A stretch of 35,345 bases of DNA from Myxococcota bacterium (GTDB lineage: Bacteria > Myxococcota > UBA727 > JAHDBA01), in NCBI GenBank assembly GCA_020627505.1, contig JAHDGS010000006.1, forward strand, positions 20,510-55,854, read 5' to 3'. Both the position numbers and the translations under genes were made by a program. Numbering within the stretch: position 1 is the first letter of the stretch; every line of letters starts with the position of its first letter. This document shows positions 1 to 8,668 of the stretch, in pieces. Below the pieces are notes generated by a model. It was not told the DNA's origin. It was given only the letters and a program-made list of their open reading frames with translations, and searched no databases.

Positions 1-148
1 ATATCATGCTAGTCGATGATGATAAAGATAGCTTATATTTTGAAGGTTCTGAAGGATCGGGTGAACCTGTGAAGAACGACCAGAATACACACGATATCAT
101 GCTAGTCGATGATGATAAAGATAGCTTATATTTTGAAGGTTCTGAAGG
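1..148 (+). repeat. 55-bp perfect direct repeat (1-55 and 94-148), period 93 bp = 31 codons
   Basis: ATATCATGCTAGTCGATGATGATAAAGATAGCTTATATTTTGAAGGTTCTGAAGG occurs twice. Confidence 0.95.
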
Positions 149-158
149 CGAATCATAA
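1..158 (+). CDS. 3' end of a truncated CDS (start lies outside window); C-terminus carries a 31-aa tandem repeat DIMLVDDDKDSLYFEGSEGSGEPVKNDQNTH
   Basis: Open + frame (codons from nt 3) reads IMLVDDDKDSLYFEGSEGSGEPVKNDQNTHDIMLVDDDKDSLYFEGSEGES* with stop TAA at 156-158; exact 55-bp direct repeat in frame. Confidence 0.75.
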   Translation, partial: IMLVDDDKDSLYFEGSEGSGEPVKNDQNTHDIMLVDDDKDSLYFEGSEGES

Positions 159-265
159 TCGATCTGGCTACTTTAATGAGAATCTTCATAGAGATACATG
201 ACATATTTAGCTGTTCATAAAATCGAAAGATCATAGAACAGATCGCTCCTAAAGAGCACCCTCCT

Positions 266-294
266 GAGTCAGTCCGTCAAGGCTGACTCTTTTA
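266..294 (+). terminator. Putative intrinsic terminator downstream of the truncated CDS
   Basis: GAGTCAG(TCCGTCAAGG)CTGACTC followed by TTTT. Confidence 0.55.
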
Positions 295-1068
295 CATTCT
301 CCGTATAACAAGTTCTTCAATAAGCTGGTAACCACCTGTGACATCCCCAATTAAAGACGATGGCTGATTCAACGACAAGTCGGTAAAGAAACGGTCATCA
401 CACATCTTCGTATCATGCACGCCCTGATAGTTATCGAGCATATATACTTTCTCAGAAATATCATCCGGAAGTGCCGTTTGTGTGACGAGTAACGATTCTC
501 CCTCAGGCGTCGAAACCTCAATATGTAAATGCGGGGCACGCCCAGGATACCAACCCGGATATATACTGATAAATCGAACCCATCCCGAGGCGTCAGTCGT
601 TCCTCGCCCGCGCAGAAATTGCTGCCCAGTAAAATTACCATCTAACTGACCAGCATACTCAGAATAATTTCCACCAGCATCACAATGCCATAAATCGATG
701 ATTAATCCTTCAACAGGCTCACATTTTTCTTCATCAAGAACACGTAAGCGTATTTCAAGTGGAAGACCTGTTCGATCGCCAATGATATTTTCGCGTATCA
801 CTTCTGTCGGCGTTCGATGCGGAAACGGCCCTTTAATTTCTTGAGGTGAAGCTTCACATGTTTCTGGCATGGATTCTATCCTATTGTCTGAATCCATTAC
901 ACCAGCATCAGATGAGTCGAGTACACCACTATCACTTAACTCTAATGTGCCGTTGCGACTATCACTATTTTGCATGGGCGATTCAGGGCATGTTTGTGAA
1001 CCTTTACATGCCGCCACAGAAGCAAGCGTGATACCACTTAGGCCTTTAATAAAGTCTTTGCGTTTCAT
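292..1068 (-). CDS. Exported intradiol ring-cleavage dioxygenase-like lipoprotein (protocatechuate 3,4-dioxygenase beta-related fold)
   Basis: DLWHCDAGGNYSEY and FISIYPGWYPGRAPHLHIEV match the Tyr/Tyr/His/His iron-ligand region of intradiol dioxygenases; N-term MKRKDFIKGLSGITLASVAAC has a lipobox and an RK-type Tat-like motif. Confidence 0.8.
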   Translation of the reverse strand: MKRKDFIKGLSGITLASVAACKGSQTCPESPMQNSDSRNGTLELSDSGVLDSSDAGVMDSDNRIESMPETCEASPQEIKGPFPHRTPTEVIRENIIGDRTGLPLEIRLRVLDEEKCEPVEGLIIDLWHCDAGGNYSEYAGQLDGNFTGQQFLRGRGTTDASGWVRFISIYPGWYPGRAPHLHIEVSTPEGESLLVTQTALPDDISEKVYMLDNYQGVHDTKMCDDRFFTDLSLNQPSSLIGDVTGGYQLIEELVIRRM

Positions 1069-1076
1069 ATATAAAC

Positions 1077-2351
1077 CTATATTCCCAAATCAGCCCGGAT
1101 ATCCGCTTCTATCTCGGCTTTCGTCATATCGAGATATTCGCAATAAACATCGACTTCAGGCTCATTATACTCATAATAGTTGAGCAGCACCAAGTTAAGA
1201 TCCTGGGAACTATCCGTGTAGCTTTCGTCTAGCCGAAAACCGTGTGACACATACCAACCTTGAAATGTAACAGGTTCATCTGTTGCTAACACTTCAGATG
1301 CACTGAGAGAAACTGAGCCGTGGTTATTATAAAGAAGATAGCTACCCGTCGGCGCTTCTATCGGGCCGGTCGAGGTGTCACACGCCCTCTGAGTGACAAA
1401 CTGTGATGTATACGCATCATCTTCGAAGAGCGTATCTGAATGCACAACACCAGGGACAAGATAGAAATTGAACTCACATGATATTTCTTCGTTATTCCGC
1501 CATTCGCTTCCATCGTGAAAAGAATGCCTGAATGCATCTGTCTCACATCGGAAAGCATAATGGCTTTGTTCTGGCAGAATCGATTGTTCATTTTTGTCTT
1601 CTATCTCTGGCGCCGACCCATTTCTAATGACACAGGTCGTATGTAGTGGCTTTCGATATCTATATGCCATATATCCTTCAGGAACATAGTAAGCAACCTC
1701 ACCAGACCATCCACATGCAGGATTGATATCTGGTTCCGTCGGGTAGCACGTATCCCAATTCAACTCACCAGAATAGCGGTCCGTACTATACGATCCCATA
1801 TAAATATGTTGAGGCACATTTGCATAGGTCGCATCAGACTGAGAGAACCCGTTATAAAAGTAATTGGGTTCGTTCATCTCGGTGATGCTGATACCTGGTA
1901 AATGTTCATCGCCGAACCACTCAAATTGTTTAAAGTTCTCAATTTCCATAAACAAAGATTCTGGTTCATCACCAGAATCCACATCTATTGGTGTGAACAC
2001 AATATCATATGTGTATGATAAGGCCGGAGCATACATTCTATATTCAAAGTCTTGAAAGTCAGATATTTTCTCGGTTGAGCACGAAAGCCTAACTTCACTA
2101 GACACGATTGCTTCCCGTTCAATGTCTGTATCTAATAAGTGTTCTTCAATAGGCGTGTTGTTAATCGAATCAATCAACTGACGAATATTGGGCGTCGACG
2201 CTGTTTCACCTGTATTAATCTCATCTATATCATCTACTTTATCTTTCGTGTTTATTGCATCCTTGGTCGAAGAACCGTCATTCGTCACGTCGCCACATCC
2301 CATAGTGACCATTACCAAAACAAGCTGGATCATCTTTTTAATCTTTAGCAT
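1077..2351 (-). CDS. Hypothetical lipoprotein
   Basis: Long ORF; MLKIKKMIQLVLVMVTMGCGD lipobox; GGAGGCGTG RBS before ATG at 2351 (the track's 2354 start is GTG). Confidence 0.75.
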   Translation of the reverse strand: MLKIKKMIQLVLVMVTMGCGDVTNDGSSTKDAINTKDKVDDIDEINTGETASTPNIRQLIDSINNTPIEEHLLDTDIEREAIVSSEVRLSCSTEKISDFQDFEYRMYAPALSYTYDIVFTPIDVDSGDEPESLFMEIENFKQFEWFGDEHLPGISITEMNEPNYFYNGFSQSDATYANVPQHIYMGSYSTDRYSGELNWDTCYPTEPDINPACGWSGEVAYYVPEGYMAYRYRKPLHTTCVIRNGSAPEIEDKNEQSILPEQSHYAFRCETDAFRHSFHDGSEWRNNEEISCEFNFYLVPGVVHSDTLFEDDAYTSQFVTQRACDTSTGPIEAPTGSYLLYNNHGSVSLSASEVLATDEPVTFQGWYVSHGFRLDESYTDSSQDLNLVLLNYYEYNEPEVDVYCEYLDMTKAEIEADIRADLGI

Positions 2352-2402
2352 CACGCCTCCTATCTAATTATATGACAAGCATCGTTTAAAAAGAGAATCA
2401 TT

Positions 2403-2438
2403 ATTGTATTTATACATTATAAAAGATATCAATACAAT
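2403..2438. promoter_or_regulatory. Inverted repeat ATTGTATT-N20-AATACAAT directly upstream of the LysR start
   Basis: Perfect 8-bp arms at 2403-2410 and 2431-2438; ATG at 2440. Confidence 0.4.
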
Positions 2439-2439
2439 C

Positions 2440-3324
2440 ATGCATCTTCCTGATTCTGACAATTTGCGATCTTTTGTTGCTGCAGCGACCCATTTAAATT
2501 TTAGAAAAGCCGCTCTGGACATCGGACTCACACCAGCTGCGTTCGGTCAACGTATTAAACAACTCGAACATCAAATTGGCGCGCCTCTTTTTCATCGATC
2601 CACACGTTCAGTTCGTTTGACAGATACGGGTGCAGCTTTACTGCCGAGAGCGCTGGAGGCCATCGAAGAATTGAAGCGATGCCTCTCTCCTTTAGCAGAA
2701 GTCAACGCGATTCAGCTCACAATTGGAACCCGCTTTGAGCTCGGTCTTTCATGGGTTCAACCCAGCTTAAATTTGATTCAGCAGTCTGACTTTCGACCAT
2801 TTCACTATGATCTTTTTTTTAGTAACGGCCCGACGCTGAACGCACGTTTGATCGCAGGTGAGCTCGATGCAGTAATTTCATCAAGTCATATTCATCATCC
2901 ACTCATCGAGCAGGTTGACATTCATGAAGAAACATATGTTTTGGTCGCGTCACCCAAGCTGACAGGGCGTCTGACAAAAGATCGCGCCCACCAGATCCAC
3001 TTGATTGACACCTCTTACCATCTGAATCTTTTTTCATATTGGAGCCGTCTCCATGGGAAGATCCTTGATGCGTATCATTTTAAGTCGATTCGTATTCGAG
3101 GAACGATCGCTTCGATTCGTCAGGCCATCCTCAATAATGAAGGTATCGCCGCATTACCATACTACTTTGTGAAAGATGATCTGAAACACAAACGGCTACG
3201 GCAGTTATATGGATCTCAAAAATTGGCGCGCGATTCGTTTCGAATGCTTTACAACCGACATAATTCACATGCGACCTATCTTCACGCACTCGCGCAACGG
3301 TTGAGGCAATACCCATTGGTCTAG
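2440..3324 (+). CDS. LysR-family transcriptional regulator
   Basis: LRSFVAAATHLNFRKAALDIGLTPAAFGQRIKQLEHQIGAPLFHRSTRSVRLTDTGAALL is a classic LysR HTH; ATG at 2440 preferred over TTG at 2404. Confidence 0.9.
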   Translation: MHLPDSDNLRSFVAAATHLNFRKAALDIGLTPAAFGQRIKQLEHQIGAPLFHRSTRSVRLTDTGAALLPRALEAIEELKRCLSPLAEVNAIQLTIGTRFELGLSWVQPSLNLIQQSDFRPFHYDLFFSNGPTLNARLIAGELDAVISSSHIHHPLIEQVDIHEETYVLVASPKLTGRLTKDRAHQIHLIDTSYHLNLFSYWSRLHGKILDAYHFKSIRIRGTIASIRQAILNNEGIAALPYYFVKDDLKHKRLRQLYGSQKLARDSFRMLYNRHNSHATYLHALAQRLRQYPLV

Positions 3325-3355
3325 ATATTCATATACTTTTATGCCATGATGAAAT

Positions 3356-4330
3356 ATGCCGAGTGCGAAAAGTTCGTTAGAAAAAATTTTAATCGATAGC
3401 TTACTTAAAGCCGGTCGCCTAAAAACATGTCATCGGGTCATTTTAATCGGTTCGAGCGAAATCGAAAAACTGAAACCCATACGTAAGAAGCTCATTTATG
3501 CCACAACCTTACCGGCTTCAGCCCATAAACTTGAAGCGGCTGGCTATGATGTTGTTGTTCTTCCAGGCTTTGCGGCATCCAGAAATGATCGACTGAAAAC
3601 AGCAATCCTTGGTGCCATGAGTCATGGCTTCGTTCAGCCTGGCAACACGATCTGTGCAGGCTTAACCGGACAAGAAGGGGCAGCAATTGATAGTGTGCTT
3701 GAGGTCGCCGCCAAAAAACAACATATGGAGTATAGCCCATTTGAACTCACACGATTTTCTGAAGATGTCTCACCTAAATTGCTTGAAACGGCCGTCCACC
3801 TCGCACTTAGAATTGGTCGAGAAGGATACGAAGGCCGCACACTTGGTTTTCTTATGGTCATCGGTGATTCAACCGCAGTCATGGAGAGTTCACATCAGCT
3901 CACGATCAACCCATTCCAAGGGTACTCTGAAGCTGAGCGAAATTTATTTGATCCAAGTGTTCGTGAAGCAGTTCGAACCTTTGCAACCCTCGATGGTGCA
4001 TTCATTATACGAGATGATGGTGTCGTCTTGTCTGCTGGTCGTCATATTCAAGTCTCTTCAGCACCACATATCCCCCTTGGTTTAGGTGCACGACATACTG
4101 CTGCGGCATTCATTTCCGAATCAACAAATGCATTGGCTGTTGCAGTGAGCCAATCGACAGGTACAATGCGGGTTTTTAAAAAGGGTGAGATTGTCCTCGA
4201 AATTCAGCCCGAAAGCCGTCGGGTCGATGGCGAGTCGACACTTCCCGCCCCAGTCAAAAAGACAAGAAAACGCTCAAAATTATCGACGAAGCGCAGCTCA
4301 AAGACCACAAAAAAAAGCTCGGCTAAATAA
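3356..4330 (+). CDS. DacZ-like diadenylate cyclase (N-terminal pyruvate-kinase-C-like domain + C-terminal DAC/DisA_N domain) with a Lys/Ser-rich tail
   Basis: DGAFIIRDDGVVLSAGRHI...GLGARHTAAAFISESTNALAVAVSQSTGTMRVFKKGEIV carries DGA and RHx DAC motifs; N-term GAMSHGFVQPGNTICAGLTGQEGAAID resembles PK_C; tail KKTRKRSKLSTKRSSKTTKKSSAK. Confidence 0.75.
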   Translation: MPSAKSSLEKILIDSLLKAGRLKTCHRVILIGSSEIEKLKPIRKKLIYATTLPASAHKLEAAGYDVVVLPGFAASRNDRLKTAILGAMSHGFVQPGNTICAGLTGQEGAAIDSVLEVAAKKQHMEYSPFELTRFSEDVSPKLLETAVHLALRIGREGYEGRTLGFLMVIGDSTAVMESSHQLTINPFQGYSEAERNLFDPSVREAVRTFATLDGAFIIRDDGVVLSAGRHIQVSSAPHIPLGLGARHTAAAFISESTNALAVAVSQSTGTMRVFKKGEIVLEIQPESRRVDGESTLPAPVKKTRKRSKLSTKRSSKTTKKSSAK

Positions 4331-4336
4331 CCGAGC
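4309..4336 (-). terminator. Intrinsic terminator for the convergent minus-strand gene, embedded in the 3' end of the DAC CDS
   Basis: Minus strand reads GCTCGG-TTATTTAG-CCGAGC-TTTTTTTT; the U-tract is the A8 run of Lys codons in the DAC ORF. Confidence 0.7.
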
Positions 4337-4367
4337 GTTTGAGTCTAGCGTCAATTCACACCAACAT

Positions 4368-5063
4368 TTAGCGCTGTGCAGTCGCTTGAGATACCGTCGC
4401 TTCTCCGAAGCAGCTGTTCAGAACAGGTTCAAACAACTCTGGTACATTATGTGAGACCTCACATTTTTGACGGTTTTTCAAGAACACAAATTCTGGATCG
4501 GAATGGGTGATGGCATCATATGTTGGTTCAACAACCCACGATGACGAGGCGTCGATGACCCCCCATCGACCACCATGGTGGTAAACATGATCGCCATCCC
4601 AAGATTTTTGACAATCGATGCATGCGATTGCTTGGCCTTTCTCTGTCACAGGTGAGACCCAGTCTAACTCAGGACGAACAGCGGCTTGCCCTGTATGAAC
4701 ACTGAATAGCCCCATTTTCCCATGGTCGATAAAGCGGTAGTGTCCATGCTCAACATCATCAACGTGGTTATTTTCAACATAAATTTCATTGATGGTTTTG
4801 CCCAAACGATCGATCGTCATAAAACGATAGCGGCCTTTTTCTTGAACACGGGCAAAGAGATCAAGTTTCTCATCCAAACATGCAGCATATGGGCCAAGCA
4901 ATGTTTTTTTGTCAGGTGATTGGTAATAACAATACACATCGCCTTGTACACGCTGCAAAGATGTGTCCGCCGGCCCCTCATTGACAATCGGTCTCATAGA
5001 ACTGCACGCGCTAAAAGCACAGCTGATGAGTGTAATCAAGATTTTTGTATGTTGTCTGTACAT
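4368..5063 (-). CDS. WG (KWG)-repeat-like lipoprotein
   Basis: Lipobox SCAFSAC; RFIDHGKMGLFSVHTGQAAVRPELDWVSP and GGRWGVIDASSSWVVEPTYDAI are WG-repeat-like. Confidence 0.7.
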   Translation of the reverse strand: MYRQHTKILITLISCAFSACSSMRPIVNEGPADTSLQRVQGDVYCYYQSPDKKTLLGPYAACLDEKLDLFARVQEKGRYRFMTIDRLGKTINEIYVENNHVDDVEHGHYRFIDHGKMGLFSVHTGQAAVRPELDWVSPVTEKGQAIACIDCQKSWDGDHVYHHGGRWGVIDASSSWVVEPTYDAITHSDPEFVFLKNRQKCEVSHNVPELFEPVLNSCFGEATVSQATAQR

Positions 5064-5064
5064 A

Positions 5065-5093
5065 ACTGTCCCTTTGTCTCTTAAAGGGACAGT
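5065..5093 (-). promoter_or_regulatory. 5'UTR hairpin overlapping the Shine-Dalgarno region of the WG-repeat lipoprotein
   Basis: Perfect 11-bp inverted repeat ACTGTCCCTTT-N7-AAAGGGACAGT ending 1-2 nt from the ATG (minus strand). Confidence 0.6.
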
Positions 5094-5140
5094 GTATGAG
5101 GCGAATGAATGCTATCGCAAATTTTTGACCATGGGTGAGA

Positions 5141-7204
5141 TCACTTTCCAATAAATGTTGGTCTCGAACGACCAAGTGATTTCATCCCGATCAACGCGTC
5201 TTCAGAGCCGAATACTTGATCCATCAATGCACTTTCTGAGGCAAGTCCATGCTCTAAGCTATTCTCTTTCGTATCTGATATGAGCTTATCCGCCAATCGA
5301 AGTGCGATCGGTGCTTTTTGCTTCATTTTTTTCACGGCTTTCTCAAGCTGTCCTCTGAGTCGCTCATCTTCTGTACTAAACTGACCGGCCAACAAGTCGT
5401 CGAGTGGTGCCTCAAATGCACGCGCTAAAGGAGCGTACTTGTCGAGGGGACCGTTCGCGATAGACTCTCTCGAAGGGACTGAACCACTCAACGCATAACG
5501 ACGACAAGCAGTATCAAGTTGACTGAGTGGAACACACTCATCAATCAATCCAATTGAATAAGCTTCACTTGCTGGTAGAATTTGTCCAGTTGCAACCATC
5601 CACCGTGCAAGGCCGATACCGATACGACGGGGTGTTCGCTGGGTTCCGCCCAATCCTGGATAAATACCAATACCTGTTTCTGGGAACCCCATTGTCCCTT
5701 TGGCTGTTCCGACAATATAGTCACACGCCAACGCGAGCTCCGACCCACCACCTAAACTCAAGCCATGCAAACGGCAGACAACAGGCTTCGTAGAGAGATC
5801 GATGCGTCTAAATAAATGTTGTCCATTTGTCGCATACGTCACAATATCGTCAACTTGATCAGCTTCAATCTTTTTCACAAAATAACGAACATCTGCTCCG
5901 GCGACAAAAGCCTTCCCCTTACCTTCGATGATAATTCCGCTCACCTGTTCATGATTGTGTAATGTGTCGAATGCATCGGCCAGCTGATTCATCACGGCTT
6001 CAGACAACGCATTCATGGCATCAGGTCGATTAATGGTAATCCAACCCGTTCCGTCAGATTCGACACGATGCGTGACCACTTGAATCGGAAAGCCGTCATT
6101 GTAGTCGGACGACCATGATGTGTGCGATGGTAGTTCAGGATAAGTCTCTCTGAGGGCGTCTATCCATGCCTTTGCTTTATCAAGGCCCTGACTATTCATA
6201 TATTCGAATGGTCCGACTCGCCATCGTAGACCAACGCGTGCACCCAGATCACAGTCTTCTAGCGTACAGACTTTCTCATCAAAAACAATCGTGGTCGCAA
6301 TAGAAGCCACCACGCCCCATAAACGATCGTGAATCAACTGATATTGAGACGCATCGACCACACCTTCAAGCGACCAATTCTCTCGCGCTTCAACAATAGG
6401 TCGAATCATGTCGCAGGGTCGATAGAACGCACCAAGTTGCGCTTCAAGCGTTGTTGCCGCATGCAATGTAATCGGCACCCCTGTCACGTTCATTAACTCA
6501 AATGGCCCTAAGCCAATCTTAAATGCTTTCTTTGCAGCCCACTCAACTGTGGCAATATTGGTGAGGCCTGATTCGACGAGACGCATTGATTCATTCAACC
6601 AGGGAACGAAAAAGCGATTCACAATAAAACCTGGCGCATCTTGACTTTCGATCGGGTTTTTCGCGCTCCGTTCTTGAATCGCCCAAGCTGCATCAAATGC
6701 TTCTTGAGACGTTTTTATGCCCTTGATCACTTCAACAAGACGATTCTTCGCTGGGTGGTAAAAATAATGTAGACCAAGCACCCGCTCTGGGTGGCGAACC
6801 CCATCTGCGACATCATCCACATAGAAACTTGACGTATTTGTGGCTAAAATCGTTGTCGGTCCACACAGTTCTCCAAGCTCTCTAAACAACTGTTGTTTGA
6901 CATTTTTGTCTTCGAAAATAGCCTCAACGATCAGTGTCGCGTCTTTGAGTGAATTCTTGTCAGCTGTAAATGTCATGCGTGACAAAATCTGTTTAGCCAT
7001 ATCAGATGAGAAGATCTTGCGCTCGACGCCTTCAGATAAGACAGCCGAAATACGTGCGTGCGCCTTTTGAGCAGCGTCTTCAGAAATATCAACGACAACA
7101 ACCTGGTAGCCTTCTGTGGCATATTTTTGGGCAATCCCAGAGCCCATATTACCACCACCCACAACGCCGATTAGTGCATCTTCTGTTTCGATCTTAAATG
7201 TCAT
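5141..7204 (-). CDS. Bifunctional 3-hydroxyacyl-CoA dehydrogenase / enoyl-CoA hydratase (HAD N-terminal, ECH C-terminal)
   Basis: GVVGGGNMGSGIAQKYATEGYQVVVVD (NAD-binding HAD) then GTGWITINRPDAMNALS...GKGKAFVAGADV...GLSLGGGSELALACDYIVG (ECH). RBS GAGGTGAGAAT before ATG 7204. Confidence 0.9.
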   Translation of the reverse strand: MTFKIETEDALIGVVGGGNMGSGIAQKYATEGYQVVVVDISEDAAQKAHARISAVLSEGVERKIFSSDMAKQILSRMTFTADKNSLKDATLIVEAIFEDKNVKQQLFRELGELCGPTTILATNTSSFYVDDVADGVRHPERVLGLHYFYHPAKNRLVEVIKGIKTSQEAFDAAWAIQERSAKNPIESQDAPGFIVNRFFVPWLNESMRLVESGLTNIATVEWAAKKAFKIGLGPFELMNVTGVPITLHAATTLEAQLGAFYRPCDMIRPIVEARENWSLEGVVDASQYQLIHDRLWGVVASIATTIVFDEKVCTLEDCDLGARVGLRWRVGPFEYMNSQGLDKAKAWIDALRETYPELPSHTSWSSDYNDGFPIQVVTHRVESDGTGWITINRPDAMNALSEAVMNQLADAFDTLHNHEQVSGIIIEGKGKAFVAGADVRYFVKKIEADQVDDIVTYATNGQHLFRRIDLSTKPVVCRLHGLSLGGGSELALACDYIVGTAKGTMGFPETGIGIYPGLGGTQRTPRRIGIGLARWMVATGQILPASEAYSIGLIDECVPLSQLDTACRRYALSGSVPSRESIANGPLDKYAPLARAFEAPLDDLLAGQFSTEDERLRGQLEKAVKKMKQKAPIALRLADKLISDTKENSLEHGLASESALMDQVFGSEDALIGMKSLGRSRPTFIGK

Positions 7205-7272
7205 ATTCTCACCTCTTGAAGCTTTCTCGCATGAAGTGGAATCGACTGCAAGGCTTTTAAAGATAGAGAGAC

Positions 7273-8622
7273 CTATCGAGCTCCACAATCAACACAATCA
7301 GTGCCGAAGCTGCACACCTCGAAACGTGCATGTGGACCACCATCATCACACACGCCATCTCCGGCATAGCGACAACTATCTTCGCACAAGCCAATCGCTT
7401 CATCATAGACGGGTATTTGACGCCTTCTTTCTACGACGCCACAATCTTCACAGTCAGTTCCTAACGCACAGCCAACAGCCTCGGGTTCAGATGACGTATC
7501 ATTACAAATACCGTTTCTGGCTGTTCGGCATGTATTCGAACATAGACGATCCGTCACCCAAACAAAACCTTCTTTTGCTGCTTCATCATCGATGATATCC
7601 GGTTGTTCAAGATAGGCTGTTCGCGATGCACAAATAGTGGCGGATGCACCTGGCTCTTCGCAATAAGTATCTAAGATATGGTGAGCATACATGCTTGTCA
7701 CCGCATGGCGCGTACCGTAGTTATATTGTGTCAACTCAACACAATCAGCCCCTTTTCGTTCAGAATAAAATTGCCAAGGCGCACGTGTGATGACACCCAA
7801 AATTTCACCGTCATGATTCATACTTGCACTACCTGAGTTCCCTTTAAAGATATCAGCGTAGAGATAAAACACATCTTCATCCCATTCTGGTTCAAAGGCA
7901 ATATAGGCTTCTGCTTCCACTTTAAATGGTAACCCATCTGGTGTACCGACAACTAAGATATCGTTATCTTTTTGGACTTTTGATGGCGTATATATCATCG
8001 GCCGTGGTTGCCTATCAGAAGAAGTTTTCCGGCTTAATTGAAGTAAGGCAAAGTCACGATAACCATCAAACTCATAGGCCAATACTTTTTGACATGGATA
8101 AACCGATGCACTAGTCATTTGAACCATTTTGTTATCATCTTCCAGATAATAGTCGAAAACCAAGGATACATCTTCACATGTTTTCCCGGCTAAGCAATGT
8201 GCAGCCGTTAATACGATATCATCCGCAACCAATGTTCCTGTGCACTGAGCAGCGACCGGCTGCTTTTGAAACGGGACATCGTCACAAAATGCCATTCGAC
8301 GATCGTCAATACGAAATTGTGCTCGCCCATACTCAGTAGAAGAAAGTCGCACATGACCATTCGACGTCGTGTAAATATTTGAAGATGGAATTAGGGCGAC
8401 GATCGACTCACGCGCAATTTCTTGAAATTGGGTATGCGACTTGTAGACCTCTCGGCGAGAGTCATCACCATAAATCGATTTATATGGCAACTGAGCGGCC
8501 ACCTCGACACCGGGTAATTGCTGGCCCGCTATCGAAGTTGGCTCACCACAACCTATGACCAATATCAAAAGCAGCGTCATGTATAACCACTGACTCATGC
8601 TTGGCATGTATGGGCTTTTCAT
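7273..8622 (-). CDS. V8-like (S1-fold) serine protease lipoprotein with C-terminal Cys-rich modules
   Basis: LTAAHC, DFALLQL, GNSGSA triad motifs; lipobox LVIGC; C-term CSNTCRTARNGICNDTSSEPEAVGCALGTDCEDCG and CEDSCRYAGDGVCDDGGPHARFEVCSFGTDCVDCG. Confidence 0.85.
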   Translation of the reverse strand: MKSPYMPSMSQWLYMTLLLILVIGCGEPTSIAGQQLPGVEVAAQLPYKSIYGDDSRREVYKSHTQFQEIARESIVALIPSSNIYTTSNGHVRLSSTEYGRAQFRIDDRRMAFCDDVPFQKQPVAAQCTGTLVADDIVLTAAHCLAGKTCEDVSLVFDYYLEDDNKMVQMTSASVYPCQKVLAYEFDGYRDFALLQLSRKTSSDRQPRPMIYTPSKVQKDNDILVVGTPDGLPFKVEAEAYIAFEPEWDEDVFYLYADIFKGNSGSASMNHDGEILGVITRAPWQFYSERKGADCVELTQYNYGTRHAVTSMYAHHILDTYCEEPGASATICASRTAYLEQPDIIDDEAAKEGFVWVTDRLCSNTCRTARNGICNDTSSEPEAVGCALGTDCEDCGVVERRRQIPVYDEAIGLCEDSCRYAGDGVCDDGGPHARFEVCSFGTDCVDCGAR

Positions 8623-8668
8623 ATTATTGCTTTAAAATTAAAGTCTAGGCAGTGTCAACTTCAGCGAA

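Noticed and set aside
1-148. Direct repeat considered as CRISPR or mobile-element end
   Set aside because: In-frame, 93-bp period with conserved protein; only two units, no spacer pattern, so it is a protein repeat
3687-4085. 132-aa plus-strand ORF within the DAC gene
   Set aside because: Alternate frame of a conserved DAC-domain coding region; no independent support
7116-7595. 159-aa plus-strand ORF, His-rich
   Set aside because: Antisense shadow of HAD-ECH and protease genes; His-richness arises from antisense of the GA-rich coding strand
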